A stretch of 64,000 nucleotides of DNA from Novosphingobium guangzhouense (lineage in GTDB: Bacteria > Pseudomonadota > Alphaproteobacteria > Sphingomonadales > Sphingomonadaceae): the NCBI RefSeq assembly GCF_002896965.1, contig NZ_LYMM01000095.1:124001-188000 (forward strand), given 5' to 3'. The position numbers were made by a program, and so were the translations under genes. The notes under the pieces were generated by a model. The model was not told the DNA's origin and did no database searches. It saw nothing but the letters and a program-made list of their open reading frames with translations. Shown here one piece after another: positions 25,659 through 33,790 of this stretch; position 1 is the first letter of the stretch; each line of letters begins with the position of its first letter.

Positions 25659-28547
25659 ATGAGTCTCACCCACATCACCGTGCGCGGCGCGCGCGAGCAT
25701 AACCTCAAGGGCTTCGACATCGCGCTCCCGCGTGAGAAGCTGATCGTGATCACCGGGCTTTCGGGCTCGGGCAAGTCGAGCCTGGCGTTCGACACGATCT
25801 ATGCGGAGGGCCAGCGCCGCTACGTGGAAAGCCTCAGCGCCTATGCGCGCCAGTTCCTCGAAATGATGCAGAAGCCGAACGTCGAGCATATCGACGGTCT
25901 CAGCCCCGCCATCTCGATCGAACAGAAGACGACCAGCCGCAACCCGCGCTCCACCGTGGCGACGGTGACGGAGATCTGGGACTACATGCGCCTGCTGTGG
26001 GCGCGCGTGGGCGTGCCGTATTCGCCCGCCACGGGTCTTCCGATCGAGGCGCAGACGGTGTCGAACATGGTGGACCGGGTCATGGCGCTGCCCGAAGGCA
26101 CGCGTCTTTATCTGCTCGCCCCGGTGGTGCGCGGCCGCAAGGGCGAATATCGCAAGGAACTCGCCGAATGGCAGAAGGCGGGCTACACCCGCGTGCGCAT
26201 CGACGGTGAATTCTACGCGATCGAGGACGCGCCCGCGCTCGACAAGAAGTACAAGCACGACATCGAGGTCGTGGTCGATCGCATCGCGGTTAAGGAGGGC
26301 ATCCAGACCCGCCTTGCCGACAGCTTCGAACAGGCGCTCAAGCTGGCCGAAGGACTGGCCTACGCCGACATGGCAGACGGCAATGTGCCGGGCCGCGAGG
26401 AAGAGGAGCAGGGCAAGAACCTGAAGGGCGCCGGCCTGCCCGCCAATCGTATCGTCTTCTCGGAAAAGTTCGCCTGCCCCGTCAGCGGCTTCACCATCGA
26501 GGAAGTCGAGCCGCGCCTGTTCTCGTTCAACGCCCCGCAGGGTGCCTGCCCGGCCTGCGACGGTCTGGGCGAGAAGCTGCTGTTCGATCCGCAGCTGGTC
26601 GTCCCGAACGAGCATCTGACGCTCAAGCAGGGCGCCATCGTGCCCTGGGCCAAGTCCAACCCGCCCAGCCCCTACTACATGCAGGTGCTTTCCAGCCTGG
26701 CCGAGCATTTCGGCTTCGCGCTGACGACGCCGTGGGATGAACTGCCCGGCGAGGTCAAGCTGGTGATCCTCTACGGCACCGGCGGCAAGGCGGTGCCGCT
26801 GACGTTCAAGGACGGGCGCAAGGAATACACCGTCAACAAGCCGTTCGAGGGCGTGATCGGCAACCTCAACCGCCGCATGCTGCAGACCGACAGCGCCTTC
26901 ATGCGCGAGGAATTAGCCAAGTACCAGACCGCGCAGCCGTGCGAGACGTGCGACGGCAAGCGCCTCAAGCCCGAGGCCCTCTCGGTCAAGATCGCCGGGT
27001 CCGACATCGCCGACGCTGCGCGCCTTTCGGTGGCGGACGGGTTCAAATGGTTCGGCGAACTGGAAGGCAAGCTGACGCACCAGCAGCAGCAGATCGCGCA
27101 GGCCATCCTCAAGGAAATCAACGAGCGGCTTGGCTTCCTCAACAACGTCGGGCTCGACTACCTCAACCTCGACCGCACTTCGGGCACGCTGTCGGGCGGC
27201 GAGAGCCAGCGCATCCGCCTCGCCAGCCAGATCGGTTCGGGCCTCTCGGGCGTGCTCTACGTGCTTGACGAGCCCAGCATCGGCCTGCACCAGCGTGACA
27301 ACGACATGCTGCTCGAAACCCTCAAGCGCCTGCGCGACCTCGGCAATACCGTGATCGTGGTGGAGCATGACGAGGACGCCATCCGCATGGCCGACCACAT
27401 CGTCGACCTCGGCCCCGGCGCGGGCGTCCACGGCGGGCAGGTGGTTGCCGAAGGCACGCTCAAGCAAGTGCTCAAGAGCAAGGAAAGCCTCACCGCGCAG
27501 TACCTCAACGGCACCCGCCGGATCGAGGTGCCCAAGGAACGCCGCAAGGGCAACGGCCATTTCGTGACGGTGGAGAACGCCCGCGCCAACAACCTGACCG
27601 GCGTGACCGCGAAGTTCCCGCTTGGCACCTTCTGCTGCGTGACCGGCGTGTCCGGCTCGGGCAAGTCCTCGCTCACCATCGATACGCTGCAGGCGGGGGC
27701 CTCCCGTCAGTTGAACGGCGCGCGCGTCATCGCGGGCGCGCACGACAAGATCACCGGCCTCGAAAAGTGCGACAAGGTGATCGAGATCGACCAGTCCCCG
27801 ATCGGCCGCACCCCGCGCTCCAACCCCGCCACCTACACCGGCGCCTTCACCCAGATCCGCGACTGGTTCGCCGGCCTCCCCGAATCCGAAGCGCGCGGCT
27901 ACAAGCCCGGCCGCTTCAGCTTCAACGTCAAGGGCGGGCGCTGCGAAGCCTGCCAGGGCGACGGCCTCATCAAGATCGAGATGCACTTCCTGCCCGACGT
28001 CTACGTGACGTGCGAGGAATGCCACGGCAAACGCTACAACCGCGAAACGCTGGAAGTGAAGTTCAAGGGGCAGTCAATCGCCGACGTGCTCGACATGACG
28101 ATCGAGGACGCCGAGGAATTCTTCAAGGCCGTCCCCCCCATCCGCGACAAGATGCACATGCTGAACGAGGTGGGCCTGGGCTACGTCAAGGTCGGCCAGC
28201 AGGCGACGACCCTGTCGGGCGGCGAGGCGCAGCGCGTGAAACTGGCCAAGGAACTCGCCCGCCGCTCCACCGGCCAGACGCTGTATATCCTCGACGAACC
28301 CACCACCGGCCTCCACTTCGAAGACGTGCGCAAACTCCTCGAAGTGCTGCACCGACTGGTCGACCAGGGCAACTCGGTGGTCGTGATCGAACACAACCTC
28401 GACGTCATCAAGACCGCTGACTGGATCATCGACATGGGCCCCGAAGGCGGCGTCCGCGGCGGGCAGATCGTGGCGGAAGGCACGCCCGAAGAGGTGGTGA
28501 AGGTCAAGGGCAGCTTCACCGGAAGCTACCTCAAGCCCCTGCTATAG
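25659..28547 (+). CDS. uvrA: Excinuclease ABC subunit A
   Basis: The product is 962 aa. The first ATPase module has Walker A GLSGSGKS (33-40) and the typical VESLSAYARQFLEMM; the zinc-finger region includes CPACDGLGEK. The second half has GVSGSGKSSL, a second zinc module (CEACQGDG and CEECHGKRY), TLSGGEAQR and LDEPTTGLHFED. It recognises DNA lesions in nucleotide excision repair with UvrB. I chose ATG 25659 because an upstream open extension would contain the LexA operator. Confidence 0.98.
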   Translation: MSLTHITVRGAREHNLKGFDIALPREKLIVITGLSGSGKSSLAFDTIYAEGQRRYVESLSAYARQFLEMMQKPNVEHIDGLSPAISIEQKTTSRNPRSTVATVTEIWDYMRLLWARVGVPYSPATGLPIEAQTVSNMVDRVMALPEGTRLYLLAPVVRGRKGEYRKELAEWQKAGYTRVRIDGEFYAIEDAPALDKKYKHDIEVVVDRIAVKEGIQTRLADSFEQALKLAEGLAYADMADGNVPGREEEEQGKNLKGAGLPANRIVFSEKFACPVSGFTIEEVEPRLFSFNAPQGACPACDGLGEKLLFDPQLVVPNEHLTLKQGAIVPWAKSNPPSPYYMQVLSSLAEHFGFALTTPWDELPGEVKLVILYGTGGKAVPLTFKDGRKEYTVNKPFEGVIGNLNRRMLQTDSAFMREELAKYQTAQPCETCDGKRLKPEALSVKIAGSDIADAARLSVADGFKWFGELEGKLTHQQQQIAQAILKEINERLGFLNNVGLDYLNLDRTSGTLSGGESQRIRLASQIGSGLSGVLYVLDEPSIGLHQRDNDMLLETLKRLRDLGNTVIVVEHDEDAIRMADHIVDLGPGAGVHGGQVVAEGTLKQVLKSKESLTAQYLNGTRRIEVPKERRKGNGHFVTVENARANNLTGVTAKFPLGTFCCVTGVSGSGKSSLTIDTLQAGASRQLNGARVIAGAHDKITGLEKCDKVIEIDQSPIGRTPRSNPATYTGAFTQIRDWFAGLPESEARGYKPGRFSFNVKGGRCEACQGDGLIKIEMHFLPDVYVTCEECHGKRYNRETLEVKFKGQSIADVLDMTIEDAEEFFKAVPPIRDKMHMLNEVGLGYVKVGQQATTLSGGEAQRVKLAKELARRSTGQTLYILDEPTTGLHFEDVRKLLEVLHRLVDQGNSVVVIEHNLDVIKTADWIIDMGPEGGVRGGQIVAEGTPEEVVKVKGSFTGSYLKPLL

Positions 28548-28645
28548 TCTGCAATGTTTGAAGGCTGATGTTGCGAGGCTTGGAAACATCGAGCATGCTG
28601 GGATGGACCCTAAATCAGCTCCGCTGAATCTGTGTGAGAGAGCTA

Positions 28646-30013
28646 ATGCCAACATTAGAAATCAATGATTTCTCTTGCATTCAAGGTGCGAGAATCGAGT
28701 TGAAGCCGATCACGTTATTGATTGGCCCGCAGGCTTCGGGCAAGTCTTTGATAAGTAAGCTATGCTTTTTCTTTACTGATATTCTTAATCAGCAATTTGA
28801 TGCCGCTGAATCAGGGCTCAGTTTGGAGCGCTTTCGCAATCAAATGTTAAAGCGTTTTGAGGAATGGTTTCCTCCAGCAGCTTGGGGGCGCAAAGATTTT
28901 TCGATTATTTATAAGTCCGGTGAGGAAATAACTTATAGCGTTAATCGGTCTAAGAAGAAAAAGCGGAATGATTATGAAATAGATATTCAGTTCTCTGCTT
29001 TTTTTGAAAATCAATATAATGAGCTTCTTACTCAACATCAAAAAAGAAGGTCAAAGGTTGTTGTTGAGGATGATGATCTTTTTAGCAGTAATTATGATAA
29101 TTTATGGCGAGTTCGCTCTAGCGCAATGAAGGGGCTGTCTGAGCGGTTGGGTTCTGACTTCATCCAAACTCAAACCTTTATTCCAGCAGGCCGTTCCTTT
29201 TTTACAAATCTGGGAAAGGCTGTTGCTATGCTGGAGTATGGAAAGCAGCTTGATGAAATAACGAGGGGCTTTGGTCGTCTTTTTACCGCCTTGCTGGATG
29301 GGCAGAATTTCTGGTGGTCTGACAAGCCAGATGAAAAAGCTAAGAAATTTTTGACTAATCAAAAGGCGCGATTTGACCACCTATTTGGTGGTAAAGTAAA
29401 AATTGCCGAAAATGATCGACATGTCGCTACTAATGACGGCAGGAGAATATCGTTTTCTATATTGTCTTCGGGCCAGCAAGAGCTTTTTCCTCTTCTTCTT
29501 ATTCTTCAGCATAAAGCCAGGTTGTTAGCCACCCATGGGGACAAAAAATCATCAGAGATAATATATGTGGAAGAGCCTGAGGCGCATCTGTTTCCGGCAG
29601 CGCAAGGTGAACTTGTTGATTATATTGCTGCCCTTTCGTCCTTTTTAAAAGGACAGTGTCTTTTTTTAATAACCACCCATAGTCCTTATGTTATATCTAA
29701 GTTTAATAATTTAATAAAGGCGCATATTGTTAGTGCAATTTACTCCGAAGAGGTCGCAAAGAAGGTCTCTTCCATAGTCCCCGAAGAAACTTGGTTGCCG
29801 CCCGCTACAATCGGAGCTTACGCACTGTCAGATGGGTTTCTGAAGTCGGTAAATGATCGGTCGGGACTTATTGACGGAGAATACTTAGATGGTATCTCAG
29901 AGGATATTTCCGAGACGTTTTTAAGTTTGTTGGAGGTAGAGACCGAATATGATCGCCGACGAATGTCTCATGCCCAAAAACAGATCAAAGATAAAATTGG
30001 AGGAGAATGGTAA
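28646..30013 (+). CDS. OLD/ABC-like AAA ATPase of an AT-rich two-gene islet
   Basis: The product is 455 aa, starting MPTLEINDFSCIQGARIEL, with GAGAGAG upstream of the ATG. Walker A is GPQASGKS (27-34), the signature-like motif is SSGQQE (about 274-279), Walker B is YVEEPEAHLFP (Glu-rich, about 307-317), and the switch His is in TTHSPYV (about 343-349). This arrangement is that of SMC/OLD-type ATPases (AAA_15/AAA_21), common in phage-defence systems. There is no TOPRIM nuclease in the same chain. Codon usage (TTT, AAA, ATA, TTA) and base composition (24 G+C in the 60 nt at 29401-29460) are quite unlike its GC-rich neighbours, indicating recent transfer. It overlaps the next gene by 65 nt. Confidence 0.85.
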   Translation: MPTLEINDFSCIQGARIELKPITLLIGPQASGKSLISKLCFFFTDILNQQFDAAESGLSLERFRNQMLKRFEEWFPPAAWGRKDFSIIYKSGEEITYSVNRSKKKKRNDYEIDIQFSAFFENQYNELLTQHQKRRSKVVVEDDDLFSSNYDNLWRVRSSAMKGLSERLGSDFIQTQTFIPAGRSFFTNLGKAVAMLEYGKQLDEITRGFGRLFTALLDGQNFWWSDKPDEKAKKFLTNQKARFDHLFGGKVKIAENDRHVATNDGRRISFSILSSGQQELFPLLLILQHKARLLATHGDKKSSEIIYVEEPEAHLFPAAQGELVDYIAALSSFLKGQCLFLITTHSPYVISKFNNLIKAHIVSAIYSEEVAKKVSSIVPEETWLPPATIGAYALSDGFLKSVNDRSGLIDGEYLDGISEDISETFLSLLEVETEYDRRRMSHAQKQIKDKIGGEW

Positions 30014-30401
30014 GTCTGCTATTTTCCTTAATCCTTCTTTAGACGCAGGCTTGCAGGCAATAAAAGTTGATGGTTGTGTCGAGCAAAAAGGCACTAGAGC
30101 TGATTTTGTAATAGAATATAAAAATCGTGCTGTGGTCGTTGAACTAAAAGGAAAAGATGTCGAAAAGGCGGCTAAGCAAGTTTTAGAGACTGCAAACCAA
30201 TGGAAGCATCAGCTTTCTCGGTGTGATGAGGTCGCCGGATTGATCGTTGCAGAGCGGTTTCCAAAGGCATCTTCAAAAGTTCAAATTAGGCAGGACGAAT
30301 TTAGAAAGAAATATCTCAATCCTCTTCATGTTGTTTGTTGCAATGAGGAGTATGATTTTGATGCCGTTTTTACATTTCGCCCTTTGAAGCGGCGAAAATA
30401 G
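29949..30401 (+). CDS. Putative PD-(D/E)XK-type nuclease partner of the ATPase
   Basis: The product is 150 aa. The core is ADFVIEYKNRAVVVELKGKD, giving Asp52, Glu65 and Lys67, a D-x12-E-x-K spacing typical of PD-(D/E)XK endonucleases. A beta strand carries D, the next strand carries ExK, and a helix follows (VEKAAKQVLETANQW). The start at 29949 is supported by GGAGG (29932-29936); an alternative ATG is at 29970. It overlaps the ATPase gene by 65 nt, which indicates coupled translation. The AT-rich composition matches the ATPase. The family match was judged by eye and is not confirmed. Confidence 0.65.
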   Translation: MIADECLMPKNRSKIKLEENGKSAIFLNPSLDAGLQAIKVDGCVEQKGTRADFVIEYKNRAVVVELKGKDVEKAAKQVLETANQWKHQLSRCDEVAGLIVAERFPKASSKVQIRQDEFRKKYLNPLHVVCCNEEYDFDAVFTFRPLKRRK

Positions 30402-30473
30402 TATCACTTGCCAACGGTAACTTCACGGCATCGCTTTCCTACACTCCCCCACATACGATAACTAATCCGTCCC

Positions 30474-30504
30474 CCACGACGCGCCTGTCCGGACTGCGTC
30501 GTGG
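30474..30504 (+). terminator. Terminator-like hairpin after the ATPase/nuclease pair
   Basis: CCACGACGC (30474-30482) and GCGTCGTGG (30496-30504) form a perfect 9-bp stem with a 13-nt loop, followed by TCTTTC. It lies 73 nt after the nuclease stop and probably ends that transcript. Confidence 0.6.
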
Positions 30505-30538
30505 TCTTTCGTGGCTTTCCTCTTGCGCGAGGTGGACG

Positions 30539-31858
30539 ATGACGGACTTTTCCAGCAGCTTTGGTGTCGACAGTGGGGCAGGGGATCGGCTTGTGCCCCT
30601 TCAGGATGGTTGCGCTCCCTCGCAGGGGGCAGAACAGCGGGCGCCTCGGTTCGGGCGGGGGTGGGTGCCCGCTTCTCACGACGTTGGTATTCCGGGCGAG
30701 CAGGCGGGCGCTTCGTCGGCCTCGAGCGCGACGGAAAGGGGCCGGGAGCGCGAGGGCGATGGCCCTCGCATCTTGTCTTCTCCTTCTCCCGATGTCTCGC
30801 ACACCGCGTGGGACGCCGACCGCAAGGTGCGGTTCCTCGACCAGCTATCGCAGAAGGGCGACGTGCGGGCCGCGTGTGCTTTCGTGGGGATGAGCCGGAC
30901 TTCGGCTTATCTGCTGCGGCGGCGCGATGCGGTGTTTGCGGATGCGTGGACGGCGGCTCTGGTGCTGGCGCGGCGGCATGTGGAGGAGGTGCTGGCGACG
31001 CGGGCGCTTGATGGGGTGGAAGAGGCGGTGTGGTTCCGGGGGGAGCTGGTCGGGGTGCGGCGGCGCTACGATTCGCGGTTGTTGCTGGCGCATCTGGCGC
31101 GGCTCGATGCGGCGGGGGAAGGGCATGAGGCTCTGGCCGGCCGGTTCGACGAGGCGCTGGCGCTCGTCGCCGGGGAAGACCCGCGCGCGGATGTGCCTGA
31201 CGCCCGGCTCGCTGCCGGGCAGGGCGCGGCGCTGCCGCCGGAGCGCGAAGACTATATTGCAGAGACGGCCGGGGCGGGCTTTGTCGCGGCGCGGGAGCAG
31301 TGGCTGGACGCGGTGGATGCGATCAACGCGGCCGCGGGCTATGTGCCGCCGCTGGACGATGAGGACGCGCGGGCGGATTGCGGCGGCGCTCAGGCTGGGG
31401 CTTCGGCGCCGGACTATCCTGCGCCGCCGGGTCGGAGTGCTTTCCTGCAGGCCGGTGCGGCGCGGTGGGACGGCTGGCAGGCGCGTGCCTTCGCGCGCGT
31501 CGACGATGCCTTGTTCTCATATGCCTTTGTAGCAGCCGGGAATGCGGCGCCGATGGAGTACAAGTCGCTGGAGGGCGTTTGGGGGGAGGGGCCGGGCGAG
31601 GGGCCGGGCGAAGGGGCCGGGGTTGCCGCTATGGACCGTGTAAACCGTGTAAACCTGTTGGCGGCTGATCCACGCGTTTCGTCGGCGCAGGAGCACGGTT
31701 CGGCAAAAGTATCGAGGGGTCGGGAACGCCTTGGCGGTGTCGCGGTTATCGCATGTGAAGGCCGGCGCGGCTCTTCCCCCACCCCCCTCCCAGCTGCGCC
31801 GGCCGACCTTCCTTTCAGAAAAGTCAGCCTGCGGGCCGAAGGGCTCCGGGCAGCTTAG
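30539..31858 (+). CDS. HTH-containing hypothetical protein (terminase small-subunit-like N-terminal HTH)
   Basis: The product is 439 aa. A helix-turn-helix-like segment lies at about residues 95-130 (FLDQLSQKGDVRAACAFVGM followed by SRTSAYLLRRRDAVFADAW), resembling the DNA-binding region of phage terminase small subunits or transposase-type HTHs. A charged helical region (HVEEVLATRALDGVEEAVW) follows, then a long low-complexity, Gly/Ala/Glu/Pro-rich part containing a GEGPGEGPGEGAG repeat. AGGTGG lies before the ATG. No other phage gene is nearby. The 24-bp dispersed repeat (31632-31655) lies inside it. Function unknown. Confidence 0.6.
   Translation: MTDFSSSFGVDSGAGDRLVPLQDGCAPSQGAEQRAPRFGRGWVPASHDVGIPGEQAGASSASSATERGREREGDGPRILSSPSPDVSHTAWDADRKVRFLDQLSQKGDVRAACAFVGMSRTSAYLLRRRDAVFADAWTAALVLARRHVEEVLATRALDGVEEAVWFRGELVGVRRRYDSRLLLAHLARLDAAGEGHEALAGRFDEALALVAGEDPRADVPDARLAAGQGAALPPEREDYIAETAGAGFVAAREQWLDAVDAINAAAGYVPPLDDEDARADCGGAQAGASAPDYPAPPGRSAFLQAGAARWDGWQARAFARVDDALFSYAFVAAGNAAPMEYKSLEGVWGEGPGEGPGEGAGVAAMDRVNRVNLLAADPRVSSAQEHGSAKVSRGRERLGGVAVIACEGRRGSSPTPLPAAPADLPFRKVSLRAEGLRAA
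31632..31655 (+). repeat. 24-bp repeat with tandem GTGTAAACC units, copy 1
   Basis: TGGACC is followed by two tandem GTGTAAACC units. An exact inverted copy is at 35904-35927. This copy falls within the HTH gene and encodes part of DRVNRVNLL. Confidence 0.85.
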
Positions 31859-32355
31859 TTGCCGAGGACGGCCAGTTCCACCTTGCCGCTGCCCATGCGG
31901 GTGATGCCGATTTCGTCGGCTGCGGCGTCGGACAGGTCGATCACGCGGTTGCCGTGAAAGGGGCCGCGGTCGTTGATGGTGACGACGACGACTTCGCCAT
32001 TGGCCGGATTGGTGACCTGGACCTGCGTGCCGAAGGGCAGGGTGCGGTGCGCTGCGGTCAGTTCGTCAGGCGCGTAGCGTTCGCCGCTGGCGGTACGGGC
32101 GCCCTTGAGATGGCGGCCATAAAAGCTGGCGATGCCGCTGCCGATTTTCTGAAGGGTCGGCGGGGTGACCTGAATGTCGTCGGCAGTAGCGGTGTCGGCA
32201 AGGGGAGCGGGAACTTCTGCGGCCGCAACGGCGTTGACGCTGGCAACGGGAGCAAGAACGACCGGAGCTTCAGCCTGAGCAGGCCCTGCGAGCGGCAGGA
32301 CAACGGCACAGAGCGCCAGAAGGCTGCCGGAACGGCTGATCCCACGTACCTGCAA
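31855..32355 (-). CDS. RlpA-like septal ring lytic transglycosylase (secreted)
   Basis: The product is 166 aa. A signal peptide ending GPAQA (no lipobox) suggests a periplasmic soluble protein, unlike the RlpA lipoprotein at 22.1 kb. The RlpA double-psi barrel has GIASFYGRHLKGARTASGE, TAAHRTLPFGTQVQV and the signature VTINDRGPFHGNRVIDLS. Its stop overlaps the convergent HTH gene's stop by 4 nt. Confidence 0.9.
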   Translation of the reverse strand: MQVRGISRSGSLLALCAVVLPLAGPAQAEAPVVLAPVASVNAVAAAEVPAPLADTATADDIQVTPPTLQKIGSGIASFYGRHLKGARTASGERYAPDELTAAHRTLPFGTQVQVTNPANGEVVVVTINDRGPFHGNRVIDLSDAAADEIGITRMGSGKVELAVLGN

Positions 32356-32424
32356 AACTTACCCCGCTTCGTCGTTGACGATGGCGGGAGTCCTACCTGT
32401 GCGGCTCTGCGAAGGCCATAGACG

Positions 32425-32460
32425 CAAAAGCGGCCCGTCGCGCTTTGGCAACGGGCCGCC
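32425..32460 (-). terminator. Rho-independent terminator of argG
   Basis: On the minus strand GCGGCCCGT and ACGGGCCGC form a perfect 9-bp stem (plus-strand arms 32430-32438 and 32451-32459) followed by TTTTGC, about 30 nt after the argG stop. Confidence 0.85.
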
Positions 32461-32487
32461 GGACTCTGTTAACCTGCGGGAAAGCTC

Positions 32488-33708
32488 TTAGCGGCTGTCG
32501 CGCTGGGCCAGCAGGCGCAGACGAAGGGCGTTGAGCTTGATGAAGCCCGCGGCGTCCTTCTGATCGTAGGCGCCAGCGTCGTCCTCGAACGTGACGTGGC
32601 GTTCGGAGTAAAGCGAGTCGGCGCTCTTGCGGCCGACGACCGAGGCGTTGCCCTTGTAGAGCTTGAGTCGCACAGTGCCGTTGACGCGGGCCTGCGAGTG
32701 GTCGATCGCGGCCTGCAGCATCTCGCGCTCCGGTGCGAACCAGAAGCCGTTGTAGATCAGTTCCGCGTACTTCGGCATCAGCTCATCCTTGAGGTGAGCC
32801 GCCCCGCGATCAAGCGTGAGCTGTTCGATGCCGCGGTGAGCGCGGGCGTAAATCTCGCCGCCCGGCGTCTCGTACATGCCGCGCGACTTCATGCCGACGA
32901 AGCGGTTCTCGACCAGATCGAGGCGGCCGATGCCGTGCTTGCGGCCGAGGTCGTTAAGGGCGGTGAGCAGGGTGGCCGGGCTCATCGCCACGCCGTTGAG
33001 GGCGACGCCGTCACCCTTTTCGAAGTCGATCGTGATGTATTCCGGCGCATCCGGCGCGTCTTCCGGGTTTACCGTGCGCGAGTAGACGTAGTCGGGGGTC
33101 TCTTCCCACGGATCTTCCAGAACCTTGCCTTCGGACGAGGTGTGGAGGAGGTTGGCGTCGGTGGAGAAGGGGCTTTCGCCGCGCTTGTCCTTGGGCACGG
33201 GGATCTGGTGCTGCTCGGCCCAGGCGATGAGCGAAGTGCGGCTGGTCAGGTCCCACTCACGCCAGGGCGCGATGACCTTGATGTTCGGGTCGAGCGCGTA
33301 AGCCGAGAGTTCGAAGCGGACCTGGTCGTTGCCCTTGCCGGTCGCGCCATGCGCAACGGCATCGGCGCCGGTTTCGTGCGCGATCTCGATCAGGCGCTTG
33401 GAAATCAGCGGGCGGGCGATCGAGGTGCCGAGGAGATAATCGCCTTCGTAGCGGGCATTGGCGCGCATCATCGGGAAGACGAAGTCGCGCACGAATTCTT
33501 CGCGCAGGTCGTCGATGTAGATATTTTCGTCCGGCAGGCCCATCAGCTTGGCCTTGGCGCGAGCGGGCTCAAGCTCTTCACCTTGGCCGAGGTCGGCGGT
33601 GAAGGTCACCACCTCGCAGTTGTAGGTGACCTGAAGCCACTTGAGGATGACGCTGGTGTCGAGGCCGCCGGAGTAGGCAAGGACGACCTTCTTGATGCTG
33701 TCGGACAT
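32488..33708 (-). CDS. argG: Argininosuccinate synthase
   Basis: The product is 406 aa. The ATP-pyrophosphatase P-loop is AYSGGLDTS close to the N-terminus, followed by VVTFTADLGQGEEL and GTSIARPLI, all hallmarks of ArgG. It joins citrulline and aspartate in arginine biosynthesis. The start at 33708 (MSDSIKKVVLAYS) is preferred over a GTG two codons upstream. It stands alone; argH is not adjacent. Confidence 0.97.
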   Translation of the reverse strand: MSDSIKKVVLAYSGGLDTSVILKWLQVTYNCEVVTFTADLGQGEELEPARAKAKLMGLPDENIYIDDLREEFVRDFVFPMMRANARYEGDYLLGTSIARPLISKRLIEIAHETGADAVAHGATGKGNDQVRFELSAYALDPNIKVIAPWREWDLTSRTSLIAWAEQHQIPVPKDKRGESPFSTDANLLHTSSEGKVLEDPWEETPDYVYSRTVNPEDAPDAPEYITIDFEKGDGVALNGVAMSPATLLTALNDLGRKHGIGRLDLVENRFVGMKSRGMYETPGGEIYARAHRGIEQLTLDRGAAHLKDELMPKYAELIYNGFWFAPEREMLQAAIDHSQARVNGTVRLKLYKGNASVVGRKSADSLYSERHVTFEDDAGAYDQKDAAGFIKLNALRLRLLAQRDSR

Positions 33709-33790
33709 GGGCACGGCTTTCGCGAAATAAGCGGTGGAAGTTTGGGCGCGCGGCTAGCAGGTGCGCCCGGACTTCGCAATGGTCAGGTCG

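Noticed and set aside
30539..31858. Prophage remnant
   Set aside because: Only one HTH protein resembles a phage component; no integrase, capsid or att-like direct repeats were seen.
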